From Acidobacteriaceae bacterium (GTDB lineage: Bacteria; Acidobacteriota; Terriglobia; Terriglobales; Acidobacteriaceae): 12,518 nt of DNA. Every line of letters begins with the position of its first letter. Position 1 is the stretch's first letter. Positions 5,735-12,518 of this stretch are shown here, one piece after another. Location: NCBI GenBank assembly GCA_003162255.1, contig PMMJ01000440.1:13129-25646 (forward strand), written 5' to 3'. The notes beneath the pieces were generated by a model. It made no database searches. It worked only from the letters and a program-made list of their open reading frames with translations, and was not told where the DNA came from. The position numbers and the translations under genes are program-made.

Positions 5735-6745
5735 TCAAAAATGAAGGCTGTCCAGGTCAGCAAAGCCGGCGGTAATCTCGAACTCGTCGAAAAAAACATT
5801 CCCGATCCCGGGCGCAACCAGGTCAGGATTAAAGTCGAAGCCTGCGGCATCTGCCACAGTGACGCGCTGGTCAAGGAAGGCTATTGGCCCGGCCTCCAGT
5901 ATCCACGCATTCCCGGACACGAAATCGCCGGCCGCATTGACGCCGTCGGCGCCGACGTCGTCAACTGGAAATCAGGCCAGCGTGTCGGAGTCGGATGGCA
6001 CGGCGGCCATTGTCTCACTTGCAACCCCTGCCGCCGCGGCGATTTCATTAACTGCAAGGTCGAAAAAATCACCGCCATCAGCCATGACGGCGGTTACGCG
6101 GAATACATGGTCACTCCCGCCGAGGCGGTTGCCGCGATCCCAGACGATCTCCTCGCCGCTGAAGCCGCACCGCTCCTGTGCGCCGGCATCACGGTTTTCA
6201 ACGCATTGCGCAACTCCGGCGCACGCGCTGGCGATCTGGTCGCCGTGCAAGGCATCGGCGGACTGGGCCATCTCGGAATCCAATACGCGCGGCAAATGGG
6301 CTTCCGCACCTTCGCCATCGGACGAGGCAAAGACAAAGAAGCCCTGGCGCGAAAACTCGGCGCCGCTCACTATGTCGACACTGCCGCCGGCGATCCCGTA
6401 GCAGAGTTGAAGAAGTTCGGCGGCGCCCGCGTCATTCTCGCGACAGCACCCGATTCCAAATCCATGTCCGCGCTGTTTAACGGACTGTCCAGCAGTGGTA
6501 AGCTCATCGTTGTAGGCGCTGGCTCTGACGCCCTCTCGGTCACGCCCATTCAGTTGATCATGGGCAGCAAGGCGCTCCAGGGATGGGCCTCCGGAATCGC
6601 CACGGATTCCGAAGACACCATGCAGTTCAGCGCGCTCTCCGGAGTCCGTCCGATGATTGAACGGTATCCGCTGGAAAAAGCCGCCGAAGCCTACGACCAG
6701 ATGATCAGCGGCCGCGCCAGATTTCGCGTGGTGCTAACCATGTAG
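5732..6745 (+). CDS. Zinc-dependent alcohol dehydrogenase, AdhP-like
   Basis: A cytoplasmic medium-chain dehydrogenase/reductase that should interconvert an alcohol and an aldehyde with NAD(P). The 337-residue protein has the usual size. The catalytic-zinc ligands are visible as Cys41 (ACGICHSD), His63-Glu64 (PGHEIAG) and Cys150 (PLLCAG). Four structural-zinc cysteines are at 94, 97, 100 and 108 (GHCLTCNPCRRGDFINC). The Rossmann loop is GIGGLG at 174-179, followed by HLGIQYARQMG. GRGKDKEALARKLGA after the second strand (about 194-208) may favour NADP because of the basic residues, which is only a hint. The substrate is unknown. It is flanked by hairpins on both sides and converges with korB, so it is probably transcribed alone. 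Confidence 0.9.
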   Translation: MSKMKAVQVSKAGGNLELVEKNIPDPGRNQVRIKVEACGICHSDALVKEGYWPGLQYPRIPGHEIAGRIDAVGADVVNWKSGQRVGVGWHGGHCLTCNPCRRGDFINCKVEKITAISHDGGYAEYMVTPAEAVAAIPDDLLAAEAAPLLCAGITVFNALRNSGARAGDLVAVQGIGGLGHLGIQYARQMGFRTFAIGRGKDKEALARKLGAAHYVDTAAGDPVAELKKFGGARVILATAPDSKSMSALFNGLSSSGKLIVVGAGSDALSVTPIQLIMGSKALQGWASGIATDSEDTMQFSALSGVRPMIERYPLEKAAEAYDQMISGRARFRVVLTM

Positions 6746-6754
6746 TAACTGTGG

Positions 6755-6794
6755 GGACGGGCGACTCGCCCGTCCAAGCCGAGCAAAGGTCGGC
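6755..6794. repeat. Degenerate double hairpin after the alcohol dehydrogenase gene
   Basis: ggacgggcg (6755-6763)/cgcccgtcc (6767-6775) is a perfect 9-bp stem with loop act. It is followed by a weak stem gccga (6778-6782)/tcggc (6790-6794). The first arm shares the GACGGGC core with 2557-2575. It begins 9 bases after the adh stop and could also limit read-through into kor. Confidence 0.6.
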
Positions 6795-6839
6795 AGATTG
6801 CCGGTGGTCACAACAACTTCGGACTCGCTATAAACACTT

Positions 6840-6865
6840 GAGCCGGTCCCATGCGGGGCCGGCTC
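6840..6865. terminator. Strong stem-loop between the convergent adh and korB genes
   Basis: gagccggtccc (6840-6850) pairs with ggggccggctc (6855-6865), 11 pairs with one G-U, around loop atgc. It lies 26 bases past the korB stop on the minus strand and 94 past the adh stop on the plus strand. There is no clear U-run on either side, so a bidirectional terminator or an RNA-stabilising hairpin are both possible. Confidence 0.45.
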
Positions 6866-6891
6866 AAACGTCGCTATCTTTAGCGGAAGCC

Positions 6892-7962
6892 CTACTGCAG
6901 CTCTTCCATGCACTTCGCCAGCGCTTCCCGGCTCGGCCGCGTCACCGACTCCGGTAAAGTCGCCAGCGGCTGATCGGTAACGTTCAGCATGTCGATAAAG
7001 CTAGGCGCCTTGGCGTTGATGTAGAACACGCCGGTCAGCACTTCGCCTTTCTCATGCGATTCCATCAATCGCTTCACGGCCTGAATCTTATCCGTCGGAT
7101 CGTACACTTGCTCCAGCTTCCGCAACCGCAGGCTCGATCCGTCGTGCATCGTAACTTCAAACGTCGTGCCCGGATCGTAGTCAACGTTGATCTCCTCAAA
7201 TGCCGGCACGAAGCTGACTTCATGCAGCGGCTCGTCATGCGCCTGCATGTACTTATAGGACTTAGTCGAGCCCTCATGATCATTGAAAGTAACGCAAGGT
7301 GAAACCACATCCAGCATCACCGTCCCATTGTGAGCGATGGCAGCCTTGAGCATGGTGTGAAGCTGCCGCTTGTCGCCGGAGAACGACCGCCCCACGAATG
7401 TAGCTCCCAGTTGAATCGCCATGGCGCAAGTATCGACCGGAGGCAAGTCGTTCACCACACCACTCTTCAGCGTCGATCCCAAATCGGCGGTCGCGGAGAA
7501 CTGGCCTTTCGTCAGCCCGTAACAACCGTTGTCTTCGATGATGTAGATGATCGGCAGATTGCGACGCATCAGATGAACAAACTGCCCCGCGCCGATCGAA
7601 ACCGTATCGCCGTCGCCGGTCACACCCAGCGCGATCAGGTTCTTGTTCGCCAGCATCGCTCCGGTTGCTACCGAAGGCATGCGTCCATGCACGGAGTTAA
7701 AGCTGTGCGACCGGTTCATGAAGTAAGCCGGGCTCTTCGACGAGCATCCGATCCCGCTGAACTTCGCGACGCGCTCGGGCTGCACTCCCATTTCATACAT
7801 CGCATCAATGATGCGTTCGGAAATCGCGTTATGCCCGCAACCGGCGCAGAGCGTAGTCTTCCCGCCCCTATAGTCGATAACTTGCAGTCCAATACGGTTA
7901 GTCTTAGGAGCAACAACTGGAGTCAAAGCAGGTGCTGGCGTATTAGTTGGCGTGTTCCCCAT
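6892..7962 (-). CDS. korB: 2-oxoacid:ferredoxin oxidoreductase, beta subunit
   Basis: This is the thiamine-diphosphate subunit of a 2-oxoacid:ferredoxin oxidoreductase, most like the KorB type that oxidises 2-oxoglutarate to succinyl-CoA. Of its 356 residues, about 1-24 form a Pro/Ala/Thr-rich tail. The core starts at LCAGCGHN. The TPP/Mg2+ motif is GDGDTVSIGAGQF (116-128) with Asn145 (EDNGCYGLTKGQ). Four cysteines fit the 4Fe-4S ligand positions of the family: Cys39, Cys42, Cys73 (GIGCSS) and Cys223 (SPCVTFNDH). It lies one base after the korA stop (TAACATG), with GGAGGG inside the end of korA eight bases upstream, so translation should be coupled. No delta subunit or ferredoxin gene is adjacent. 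2-oxoglutarate specificity is inferred from overall resemblance; pyruvate or branched-chain acids remain possible. Confidence 0.9.
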   Translation of the reverse strand: MGNTPTNTPAPALTPVVAPKTNRIGLQVIDYRGGKTTLCAGCGHNAISERIIDAMYEMGVQPERVAKFSGIGCSSKSPAYFMNRSHSFNSVHGRMPSVATGAMLANKNLIALGVTGDGDTVSIGAGQFVHLMRRNLPIIYIIEDNGCYGLTKGQFSATADLGSTLKSGVVNDLPPVDTCAMAIQLGATFVGRSFSGDKRQLHTMLKAAIAHNGTVMLDVVSPCVTFNDHEGSTKSYKYMQAHDEPLHEVSFVPAFEEINVDYDPGTTFEVTMHDGSSLRLRKLEQVYDPTDKIQAVKRLMESHEKGEVLTGVFYINAKAPSFIDMLNVTDQPLATLPESVTRPSREALAKCMEELQ

Positions 7963-7976
7963 GTTACTTGCCCTCC
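7960..7976 (-). promoter_or_regulatory. korA/korB junction with coupled start
   Basis: Minus strand: GGAGGG (7976-7971), korA stop TAA (7966-7964), one base, then korB ATG (7962-7960). Terminating ribosomes can re-initiate directly, giving a 1:1 ratio of subunits. Confidence 0.7.
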
Positions 7977-9808
7977 ATCATGATGAGCTCGTCAGTTACC
8001 GACCGCGCGTCGATTGGCAATCCATGGATATGGCAGATCGACCGCAAACGCGGCGTCAATTCGGGCTTAAGGTCGAGCTTGAGCAGCGTGGCCATCTGCC
8101 CGTCGCGGTTCTGCTCCACGACATACACCCGTTCGTGACGCTCGATAAAGTCGTGCACCTCGCGCGTGAACGGATACGACAGCACTCGAAGATAGTCCGT
8201 CTCCAGTTTGTGGTCTTTCGATAACTGATCGCGCGCCTCGATAATCGCCCAGTGCGAAGTGCCATAAGCGATAATGCCGATCTTCGCCTTGCCGCCGCCC
8301 ATCAGCTCCGGCCGCGGCACAAACGCCCGAGCGGTCTCAAACTTCTTATTGATCCGCTCCATGTTGCGTTCGAAATCGTCGGGACGCTCGCTGTACTGCG
8401 CTTTTTCATTATGTCCGCTGCCGCGCGCAAAATAAGCCGCCGCCGGATGCTGCGTGCCCGGCAGAGTGCGATAGCCGACACCATCGCCATCCACATCCTT
8501 GTAGCGGGCAAAACCGCCAGCTTTCTCCAGGTCCGCCTTACTCAAAACTTTTCCGCGATCAATCGGCTTGTCGGGATAAGGGAACGGATCCGACATCCAG
8601 TTGTTCATCCCCAGGTCCAGGTCCGACATGACGAATACCGGAGTCTGAAATCGCTCCGCCAGATCAAAAGCATCCTGCGCCATCGTGAAACACTCGCTGA
8701 CAGAATCCGGAAACAGCATGATGTGCTTGGTGTCGCCGTGGCTGAGGAACGCCGTCGAAAGCACGTCGCCTTGCGCAGTACGGGTGGGCAGGCCGGTCGA
8801 CGGCCCGACGCGCTGAATATCCCAGATCACCGCCGGAATTTCCACGTAATATCCCAGCCCGGCAAACTCCGCCATCAGCGAGATGCCCGGCCCAGCCGTC
8901 GCCGTCATCGAGCGCGCACCCGCCCACGCCGCCCCAATCACCATGCCAATCGCCGCCAGTTCGTCTTCGGCTTGCACAATGGCAAAAGTCGCCTTGCCAT
9001 CGGGCCCGACGCGGTACTCCTTCATGTAGTCAATCATGGTCTCAACCAGCGATGACGACGGCGTGATCGGGTACCAGGTAACCACGGTACAACCGGCAAA
9101 CATGCATCCCATCGCCGCCGCGGAATTACCGTCGACGATGATCTTGCCTTTCGTCTTGTCCATGCGCCGGATGTAGAACGGATCGCGCTTCTTCAAATTA
9201 GCAACGGCATAATCGAAACCCGCCTTGGCAGCCGCCAGATTCAAAGTCGCCGCTTTTACTTTGGTCGAGAACTGCTTGCGGATCGCCTTCTCGACCTCGG
9301 CAAAATCGATTTCCAGCAATTGCGCCGCAACCCCGACGTAGATCATGTTCTTGATCAGCTTGCGCAGCTTGGCTTCCGCGCCCACCGACGCCGCCAGCTT
9401 GTCGTAAGGCACCGCGTAATAAATCAGATCGTCGCGCACCTTGTCGAGCGCCAGCGGCTCGTCGTAGAGCACGGCCGCGCCCGCCGCCAGCGTTTTCACA
9501 TCGTCCTGCGCCGTCTCCGCATTCATCGCGATGAGAAGATCGATTTCTTTCTTGCGCGCGATGTATCCATCTTTGCTGGCGCGGATCGTGAACCAGGTCG
9601 GCAGCCCCGCAATGTTCGAAGGAAACAGGTTCTTCCCCGAAATCGGCACGCCCATCTGGAAAATACTGCGCAACAAGACTGTGTTCGAACTCTGCGACCC
9701 CGAGCCATTCACGGTCGCAACCTGAATGCTCATGTCATTAATAACGACGTCACGTTTTTGTCCCAATTGACCGGACGATTCCTGGGACACGATATCCGTA
9801 GTGGCCAT
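7964..9808 (-). CDS. korA: 2-oxoacid:ferredoxin oxidoreductase, fused gamma-alpha subunit
   Basis: The large subunit partner of KorB, 614 residues, made of two domains that are separate proteins in four-subunit enzymes. The gamma domain is at about 28-205 (ATVNGSGSQSSNTVLLRSIF, FPSNIAGLPTWFTIRASKDG, AMNAETAQDDVKTL). The alpha domain begins near 222 with DGNSAAAMG, then WYPITPSSSLVE (245-256), the pyrimidine-binding signature, and TATAGPGISLMAEFAGLGYY. The fused two-subunit form is known as KorAB in aerobic and anaerobic lineages including Mycobacterium and Hydrogenobacter. It drives ferredoxin-linked oxidative decarboxylation, or the reverse carboxylation, in the cytoplasm. The start ATG 9808 has GGAAGG (9821-9816) seven bases upstream; Met26 is a weaker alternative because the 25-residue tail before it has no clear function. 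It is first in the korAB operon. Confidence 0.92.
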   Translation of the reverse strand: MATTDIVSQESSGQLGQKRDVVINDMSIQVATVNGSGSQSSNTVLLRSIFQMGVPISGKNLFPSNIAGLPTWFTIRASKDGYIARKKEIDLLIAMNAETAQDDVKTLAAGAAVLYDEPLALDKVRDDLIYYAVPYDKLAASVGAEAKLRKLIKNMIYVGVAAQLLEIDFAEVEKAIRKQFSTKVKAATLNLAAAKAGFDYAVANLKKRDPFYIRRMDKTKGKIIVDGNSAAAMGCMFAGCTVVTWYPITPSSSLVETMIDYMKEYRVGPDGKATFAIVQAEDELAAIGMVIGAAWAGARSMTATAGPGISLMAEFAGLGYYVEIPAVIWDIQRVGPSTGLPTRTAQGDVLSTAFLSHGDTKHIMLFPDSVSECFTMAQDAFDLAERFQTPVFVMSDLDLGMNNWMSDPFPYPDKPIDRGKVLSKADLEKAGGFARYKDVDGDGVGYRTLPGTQHPAAAYFARGSGHNEKAQYSERPDDFERNMERINKKFETARAFVPRPELMGGGKAKIGIIAYGTSHWAIIEARDQLSKDHKLETDYLRVLSYPFTREVHDFIERHERVYVVEQNRDGQMATLLKLDLKPELTPRLRSICHIHGLPIDARSVTDELIMMEGK

Positions 9809-9893
9809 CCCTGTGCCTTCCTTGTCTACTCGTACGAACTATTGACCAGGCAAACCCCGTCGCCCGGAAGTCTTGCGGAAGTGAAAACCCCTC

Positions 9894-9899
9894 ATTATA
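9894..9899 (-). promoter_or_regulatory. Candidate -10 box of the korAB promoter
   Basis: A perfect TATAAT on the minus strand (9899-9894) would give a leader of roughly 80 bases before ATG 9808. No good -35 hexamer is present at 16-18 bases, so the promoter may be activator-dependent. It lies about 40 bases from the MITE-like element. Confidence 0.4.
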
Positions 9900-9930
9900 C
9901 AGGCCGGCAAGGAGCGGACGCTCTGATCGT

Positions 9931-10093
9931 CGAAACTCGGTAGTGGCTCAGTTTCGCGATGCAGGCGACAAGACGCAGAACCACCAAGGACACGAAGTAT
10001 CACTAAGGCCTTCGGTCTCAGATATTCCTTCGTGTACCTTCGTGGCCTTTGTGGTTAACGCTTTCGCAAACTGAGCCAGTACCCGAAACTCGG
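9931..10093. mobile_element. MITE-like element with terminal inverted repeats and flanking direct repeats
   Basis: This is the main content of the 445-base gene-free stretch 9809-10253. TAGTGGCTCAGTTT (9941-9954) is the inverse complement of AAACTGAGCCAGTA (10068-10081) at 13 of 14 positions. The 141-bp unit contains a second nested inverted repeat, aaccaccaaggacacgaag (9979-9997) against cttcgtggcctttgtggtt (10038-10056), 17 of 19 positions. A 10-bp direct repeat CGAAACTCGG flanks it at 9931-9940 and 10084-10093 (two extra bases on the right), as expected of a target-site duplication. No transposase is encoded inside, so it would be a non-autonomous element. The inner arms match the widespread 'CCTTCGTGG/CCACGAAGG' intergenic repeat type. 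Confidence 0.55.
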
Positions 10094-10125
10094 AAAACTC
10101 TTCGATGCCTGCGCACAACAATAAT

Positions 10126-10158
10126 TTGACGCACTCTTGACGCACGCGTGACACCCCC
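10126..10158 (+). repeat. Short tandem repeats upstream of the ferritin-like gene
   Basis: TTGACGCACTC, TTGACGCACGC and a weaker GTGACACCCCC follow one another at an 11-base period. They lie 96-128 bases before ATG 10254. An 11-base period matches one helical turn, so a regulator-binding array is possible. TTGACG also resembles a -35 box, but no good -10 box was found at 17 bases. Confidence 0.4.
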
Positions 10159-10253
10159 CAACTCAAAACAGCCTACCTTCATCTTGCGGTGAATACATAT
10201 CCAGGTTGCGGGATCACCGACAATCATTTCTGAAAAGACTGGAGTCTAAGACC

Positions 10254-11378
10254 ATGACAACAGAAAACCTCGTCCCCACTGCATCGTCCGAAACAACTGA
10301 GTCTCCGTCCGAGTCTCGAAATACGAACGGCGTCAGGCGCCGCTCTTTTCTCAAAGGCATCGGCATAGCCGGAGCAGCTCTGACTGGCGGTTCCTTGCTG
10401 GCCGCTGCTTCCGAAACCGCCCAGACAAGTGGCGAGATTACCTCGAGTGACGTGGCCATCCTGCGGTTCCTGGCTGCGGCTGAGCTCCTTGAAACCGACC
10501 TCTGGCAGCAATACGCGGAGCTTGGAGGAGTCATATCGGGGAAGCAAAATCCTTACCAGAAGGCTCTCCAAAAGCTCGATGGTGACGGTTCTCAGTACAT
10601 CACCAGCAACACTCTCGATGAACTGAGCCATGCGGAATTTCTGAATGCGTATCTGCTGTCGAAAGGGGCGGAGCCCGTCGATCTGGATGCCTTCCGGACT
10701 TTGCCGAGCAGTCAGGCAGCCGGTGCCCAGAACATTGGCCGGCTCACCAGCCTGATGAACCTCACTGTGGACACAAGCTGGTACACCCGCTATCGAAGCA
10801 CCGACAATCCGGACCTAGGTGGCACTTTCCCGCAAGCCATCGACCTGGTGAATGTGCCGGCGATTCCCCGAACCAATGATGACTTTGGGCCGGCCGACCA
10901 CATCCAGGCGATCGCCAACACGGCGGCCTTCCACTTCGCAATGATTGAGCAAGGCGGCAGCACCCTCTACTCAGCCATGGCCCAGAAGGCGAGCAATGTG
11001 GAAGTCCTGCGAATCGTGGTCAGCATTGGGGGAGACGAAGTAGCCCACTTCCTGGAGTGGGTGGATTTCGCAGGCAATGGCGTGCAAGGGCCAATCGCGC
11101 CATTCACCGATCCAACGAACGGGCTTACCTTCCCGGACTTCAACGCCACCGGAAACCCAGAGCTGCAAACGAACCTGATTTTCCCCGTTCCCTGCGAATT
11201 CATCAGCTCGAATCTGCCCCGTTGCGCCGTGATTCGCCCGACCAATCCAAAGGGCATCGCCATGGGTGTGGTTAATTTCCTGACTGGGACAGGACTTTTT
11301 GCCGGCCAATCCCCAGCATTCTTCAAGGCGCTGACCACGCTGGCAAAACACGCAGACGCGGTGAAGCGAGGATTTTGA
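10254..11378 (+). CDS. Tat-exported ferritin-like (diiron fold) protein
   Basis: The 374-residue product from ATG 10254 (GGAG nine bases upstream) begins with a long polar n-region and a twin-arginine signal, Arg29-Arg30-Ser-Phe-Leu-Lys34, then a hydrophobic segment at 36-52. Tat signals export already folded, often metal-loaded proteins. The mature part has helices typical of ferritin-like domains: AAAELLETDLWQQYAEL (74-90), DELSHAEFLNAYLLSKGA (122-139), AFHFAMIEQGGSTLY (225-239) and GGDEVAHFLEWVDF (259-272). The two ExxH motifs, Glu123/His126 and Glu262/His265, with Glu77 or Glu80 and Glu232, could form a diiron site. This is inferred. A lower-complexity tail with two Cys (FPVPCEF and LPRCAV) follows. 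The enzyme or storage function is unknown. An in-frame TTG at 10206 would add 16 residues and is less likely. tatA follows on the same strand. Confidence 0.82.
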   Translation: MTTENLVPTASSETTESPSESRNTNGVRRRSFLKGIGIAGAALTGGSLLAAASETAQTSGEITSSDVAILRFLAAAELLETDLWQQYAELGGVISGKQNPYQKALQKLDGDGSQYITSNTLDELSHAEFLNAYLLSKGAEPVDLDAFRTLPSSQAAGAQNIGRLTSLMNLTVDTSWYTRYRSTDNPDLGGTFPQAIDLVNVPAIPRTNDDFGPADHIQAIANTAAFHFAMIEQGGSTLYSAMAQKASNVEVLRIVVSIGGDEVAHFLEWVDFAGNGVQGPIAPFTDPTNGLTFPDFNATGNPELQTNLIFPVPCEFISSNLPRCAVIRPTNPKGIAMGVVNFLTGTGLFAGQSPAFFKALTTLAKHADAVKRGF

Positions 11379-11412
11379 TCCGCTGCCACCAGCCGCTTGC
11401 TTGTTTTCTCCC

Positions 11413-11452
11413 GGGCGCTGTACAGGTCGTAATAAGTCACGGCGCCCATTTT
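11413..11452 (+). terminator. Weak terminator-like stem between the ferritin-like gene and tatA
   Basis: gggcgc (11413-11418) pairs with gcgccc (11442-11447) across a long 23-base loop and is followed by attttct. The long loop makes this a weak candidate. If real it would only partly separate the two genes. Confidence 0.3.
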
Positions 11453-11501
11453 CTAGTTCTCACATCGCAAGATCTTCACGCCTATTCTCTAAGGAGCGCT
11501 T

Positions 11502-11702
11502 ATGTTCGAAGGACTTTTTCAACCGATGCATCTGCTGGTGGTTTTTGGGATTGCTCTGCTCGTGTTCGGACCTAAGAAACTTCCGGAACTCGGCAAAGGA
11601 ATCGGGGACGGCATCCGCGGCTTCAAATCCGCTATGAAAGATCGGGAGGACTCGTCCGAGAAAACCACCGCCGCCAAGGACCAGGAGAAAACAATCGTCT
11701 GA
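11502..11702 (+). CDS. tatA: Twin-arginine translocase subunit TatA/TatE
   Basis: A 66-residue inner-membrane protein with a single N-terminal membrane helix (HLLVVFGIALLVF, about 10-22), the hinge FGPKKLPELGKGIGDGIRGF that forms the amphipathic helix, and a charged C-terminal tail (DREDSSEKTTAAKDQEK). This is the compact TatA/TatE layout; TatB would be longer. TatA oligomers form the passage for folded proteins after TatC recognises the RR signal. The start ATG 11502 has AAGGAG five bases upstream. The gene stands 123 bases after a predicted Tat substrate on the same strand. tatC is not in the window, so this may be an additional TatA copy. An 8-bp tandem repeat (ATCGTCTG at 11694-11701 and 11702-11709) spans the stop codon. 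Confidence 0.92.
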   Translation: MFEGLFQPMHLLVVFGIALLVFGPKKLPELGKGIGDGIRGFKSAMKDREDSSEKTTAAKDQEKTIV

Positions 11703-11812
11703 TCGTCTGCGTCGGTGAGCGATGTACCGCCCCACCCTTCAGGAGGCTCGGTCCAAGCTGCCGCTGGGGCGCGGTTCTTCGGCGGTCAACCTGGCGTGGC
11801 CCAGATACGGCT

Positions 11813-12518
11813 TTACCGGGGCGCGGACGTCAGGCTTTTGCCGGCTTGTAGAAAGGAATCCAAATTCGTCTTGTCGATCAAGCCGGAACCGGTATCCACA
11901 AAGCTGGGGACGGGCGCATAAATGTCTTTTGCCCAGTCGCTGTCCAGCGCAGGCGGCTTGTGATGATGAAGCGTGTCGAGCATCTGCATGCCGACGTAGG
12001 CCATGGTATATGGCTTCTGCGCGATCGTGGCGGCGATTACGCCCTTCTGAATCCAGTCCAGCGTCTCCGGATCGGTATCCATCGCCATGACCACCTTGCC
12101 AGTCACGTGGTAACGGTCGAGCAATCCGGCAACCTCTTTGCCCGATTGCGCTTCGAGACAGACAAAGGCGTCAACTTTGTCTTTTTCCTTGCCAACGATC
12201 TCGGTGGTGGTATCGAACGTGATGCGAGGATCGCCCTGGATATCGACCACGCGGGCGACCTTGATGTTGGGGAAGTGGTCGAGCGCGTCTTTGTAGCCGC
12301 GTTGACGATCCTGCAGGTTGGGCTGAGCGGGCATGGTGAAAATGACAACATTGCCCTTGCCCTTGAGTTCCTGCGCCAGGCGCTGCCCCCCAATAAGACC
12401 GGCCTCGTAGTTGTTGGTACCGATGAAAAAGAGCCGCTTGCTGGCCGGTGCATCCGAGTCCATTGTGACCACGGGAACACCCGCGGCCACCGCCTTGTCA
12501 ATGCTGTCTTTGAGGAGA
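11813..12518 (-). CDS. Periplasmic sugar-binding protein of an ABC transporter (partial, N-terminus outside)
   Basis: The open frame continues to the window edge; the codons before GTG 12490 read LLKDSIDKAVAAGVPVVTMD, so the real start lies beyond 12518 and the signal peptide is not visible. About 235 residues are seen. DSDAPASKRLFFIGTNNYEAG, GNVVIFTMPAQPNLQDRQRG and VVMAMDTDPETLDWIQKGVI match the Peripla_BP_4 (RbsB/XylF-like) fold: the first segment is the hinge with N-domain ligand residues, and Asp in MDTD is a typical sugar contact. Such proteins deliver sugars to an ABC permease or act as sensor inputs. The ligand cannot be named. It ends TSAPR just before TAA at 11815-11813 and converges with tatA, 110 bases away. 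Confidence 0.85.
   Translation of the reverse strand, partial: LLKDSIDKAVAAGVPVVTMDSDAPASKRLFFIGTNNYEAGLIGGQRLAQELKGKGNVVIFTMPAQPNLQDRQRGYKDALDHFPNIKVARVVDIQGDPRITFDTTTEIVGKEKDKVDAFVCLEAQSGKEVAGLLDRYHVTGKVVMAMDTDPETLDWIQKGVIAATIAQKPYTMAYVGMQMLDTLHHHKPPALDSDWAKDIYAPVPSFVDTGSGLIDKTNLDSFLQAGKSLTSAPR

Noticed and set aside
8252..9055. Plus-strand open frame opposite korA
   Set aside because: Arg/His-rich, no domain signature, and entirely inside a well-recognised gene.
9320..9943. Plus-strand open frame from korA into the spacer
   Set aside because: Mostly antisense to korA with no recognisable motif; its end abuts the MITE-like element.
9948..10227. Minus-strand short open frames reading KGHEGTRR-like peptides
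   Set aside because: This peptide is a known artefact of the 'CCTTCGTGG' intergenic repeat, here inside an inverted-repeat element.
11722..12090. Plus-strand open frame opposite the sugar-binding protein
   Set aside because: No domain, no ribosome-binding site, and antisense to a clear Peripla_BP_4 protein.

Overview
The window looks like a chromosomal segment of an acidobacterium (Acidobacteriota, Terriglobia/Koribacter-like). This is inferred from the GC-rich coding style, the TonB-like/tolB/pal/cpoB cluster with a proline-rich Pal, a fused-subunit 2-oxoacid:ferredoxin oxidoreductase, and intergenic stem-loop repeats of a kind I associate with these genomes. No search was run, so the taxonomy is an inference.

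Layout. 1-3489 (+): the Tol-Pal envelope cluster. It holds the tail of a TonB/TolA-like energy transducer, tolB, pal (with an Ig-like domain between two polyproline linkers) and cpoB/ybgF. Intergenic spacers carry stem-loops. 3515-5143 (-): a secreted DUF4252-like protein and a HAD-family phosphatase whose start looks leaderless, separated by a repeat-rich spacer. 5144-5731: an AT-richer promoter region, a small acidic hydrophilic protein (5351-5569) and a paired-hairpin repeat. 5732-6745 (+): a zinc-dependent alcohol dehydrogenase, convergent with the next operon. 6892-9808 (-): korA-korB, a two-subunit ferredoxin-dependent 2-oxoacid oxidoreductase with a TAACATG gene junction. 9809-10253: a 445-base non-coding stretch with a kor promoter candidate, a 141-bp MITE-like element with terminal inverted repeats, and tandem TTGACGCAC repeats. 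10254-11702 (+): a Tat-exported ferritin-like diiron protein followed by a small tatA. 11813-12518 (-): a sugar-type periplasmic binding protein whose N-terminus lies beyond the window.

How it fits together. The first block is one functional unit: TonB/TolA-like protein, TolB, Pal and CpoB couple inner-membrane energy to outer-membrane constriction at division. KorAB would convert 2-oxoglutarate or a related 2-oxoacid to acyl-CoA and reduced ferredoxin in the cytoplasm. The ferritin-like protein and TatA form a plausible substrate/translocase pair. The other genes look like independent single-gene units.

No clearly new multi-gene system (defence, CRISPR, biosynthetic cluster) was found. The most unusual items are the MITE-like element at 9941-10081, the inverted copies of a cloverleaf-like double hairpin, the Ig-containing Pal, and the small acidic gene at 5351-5569.
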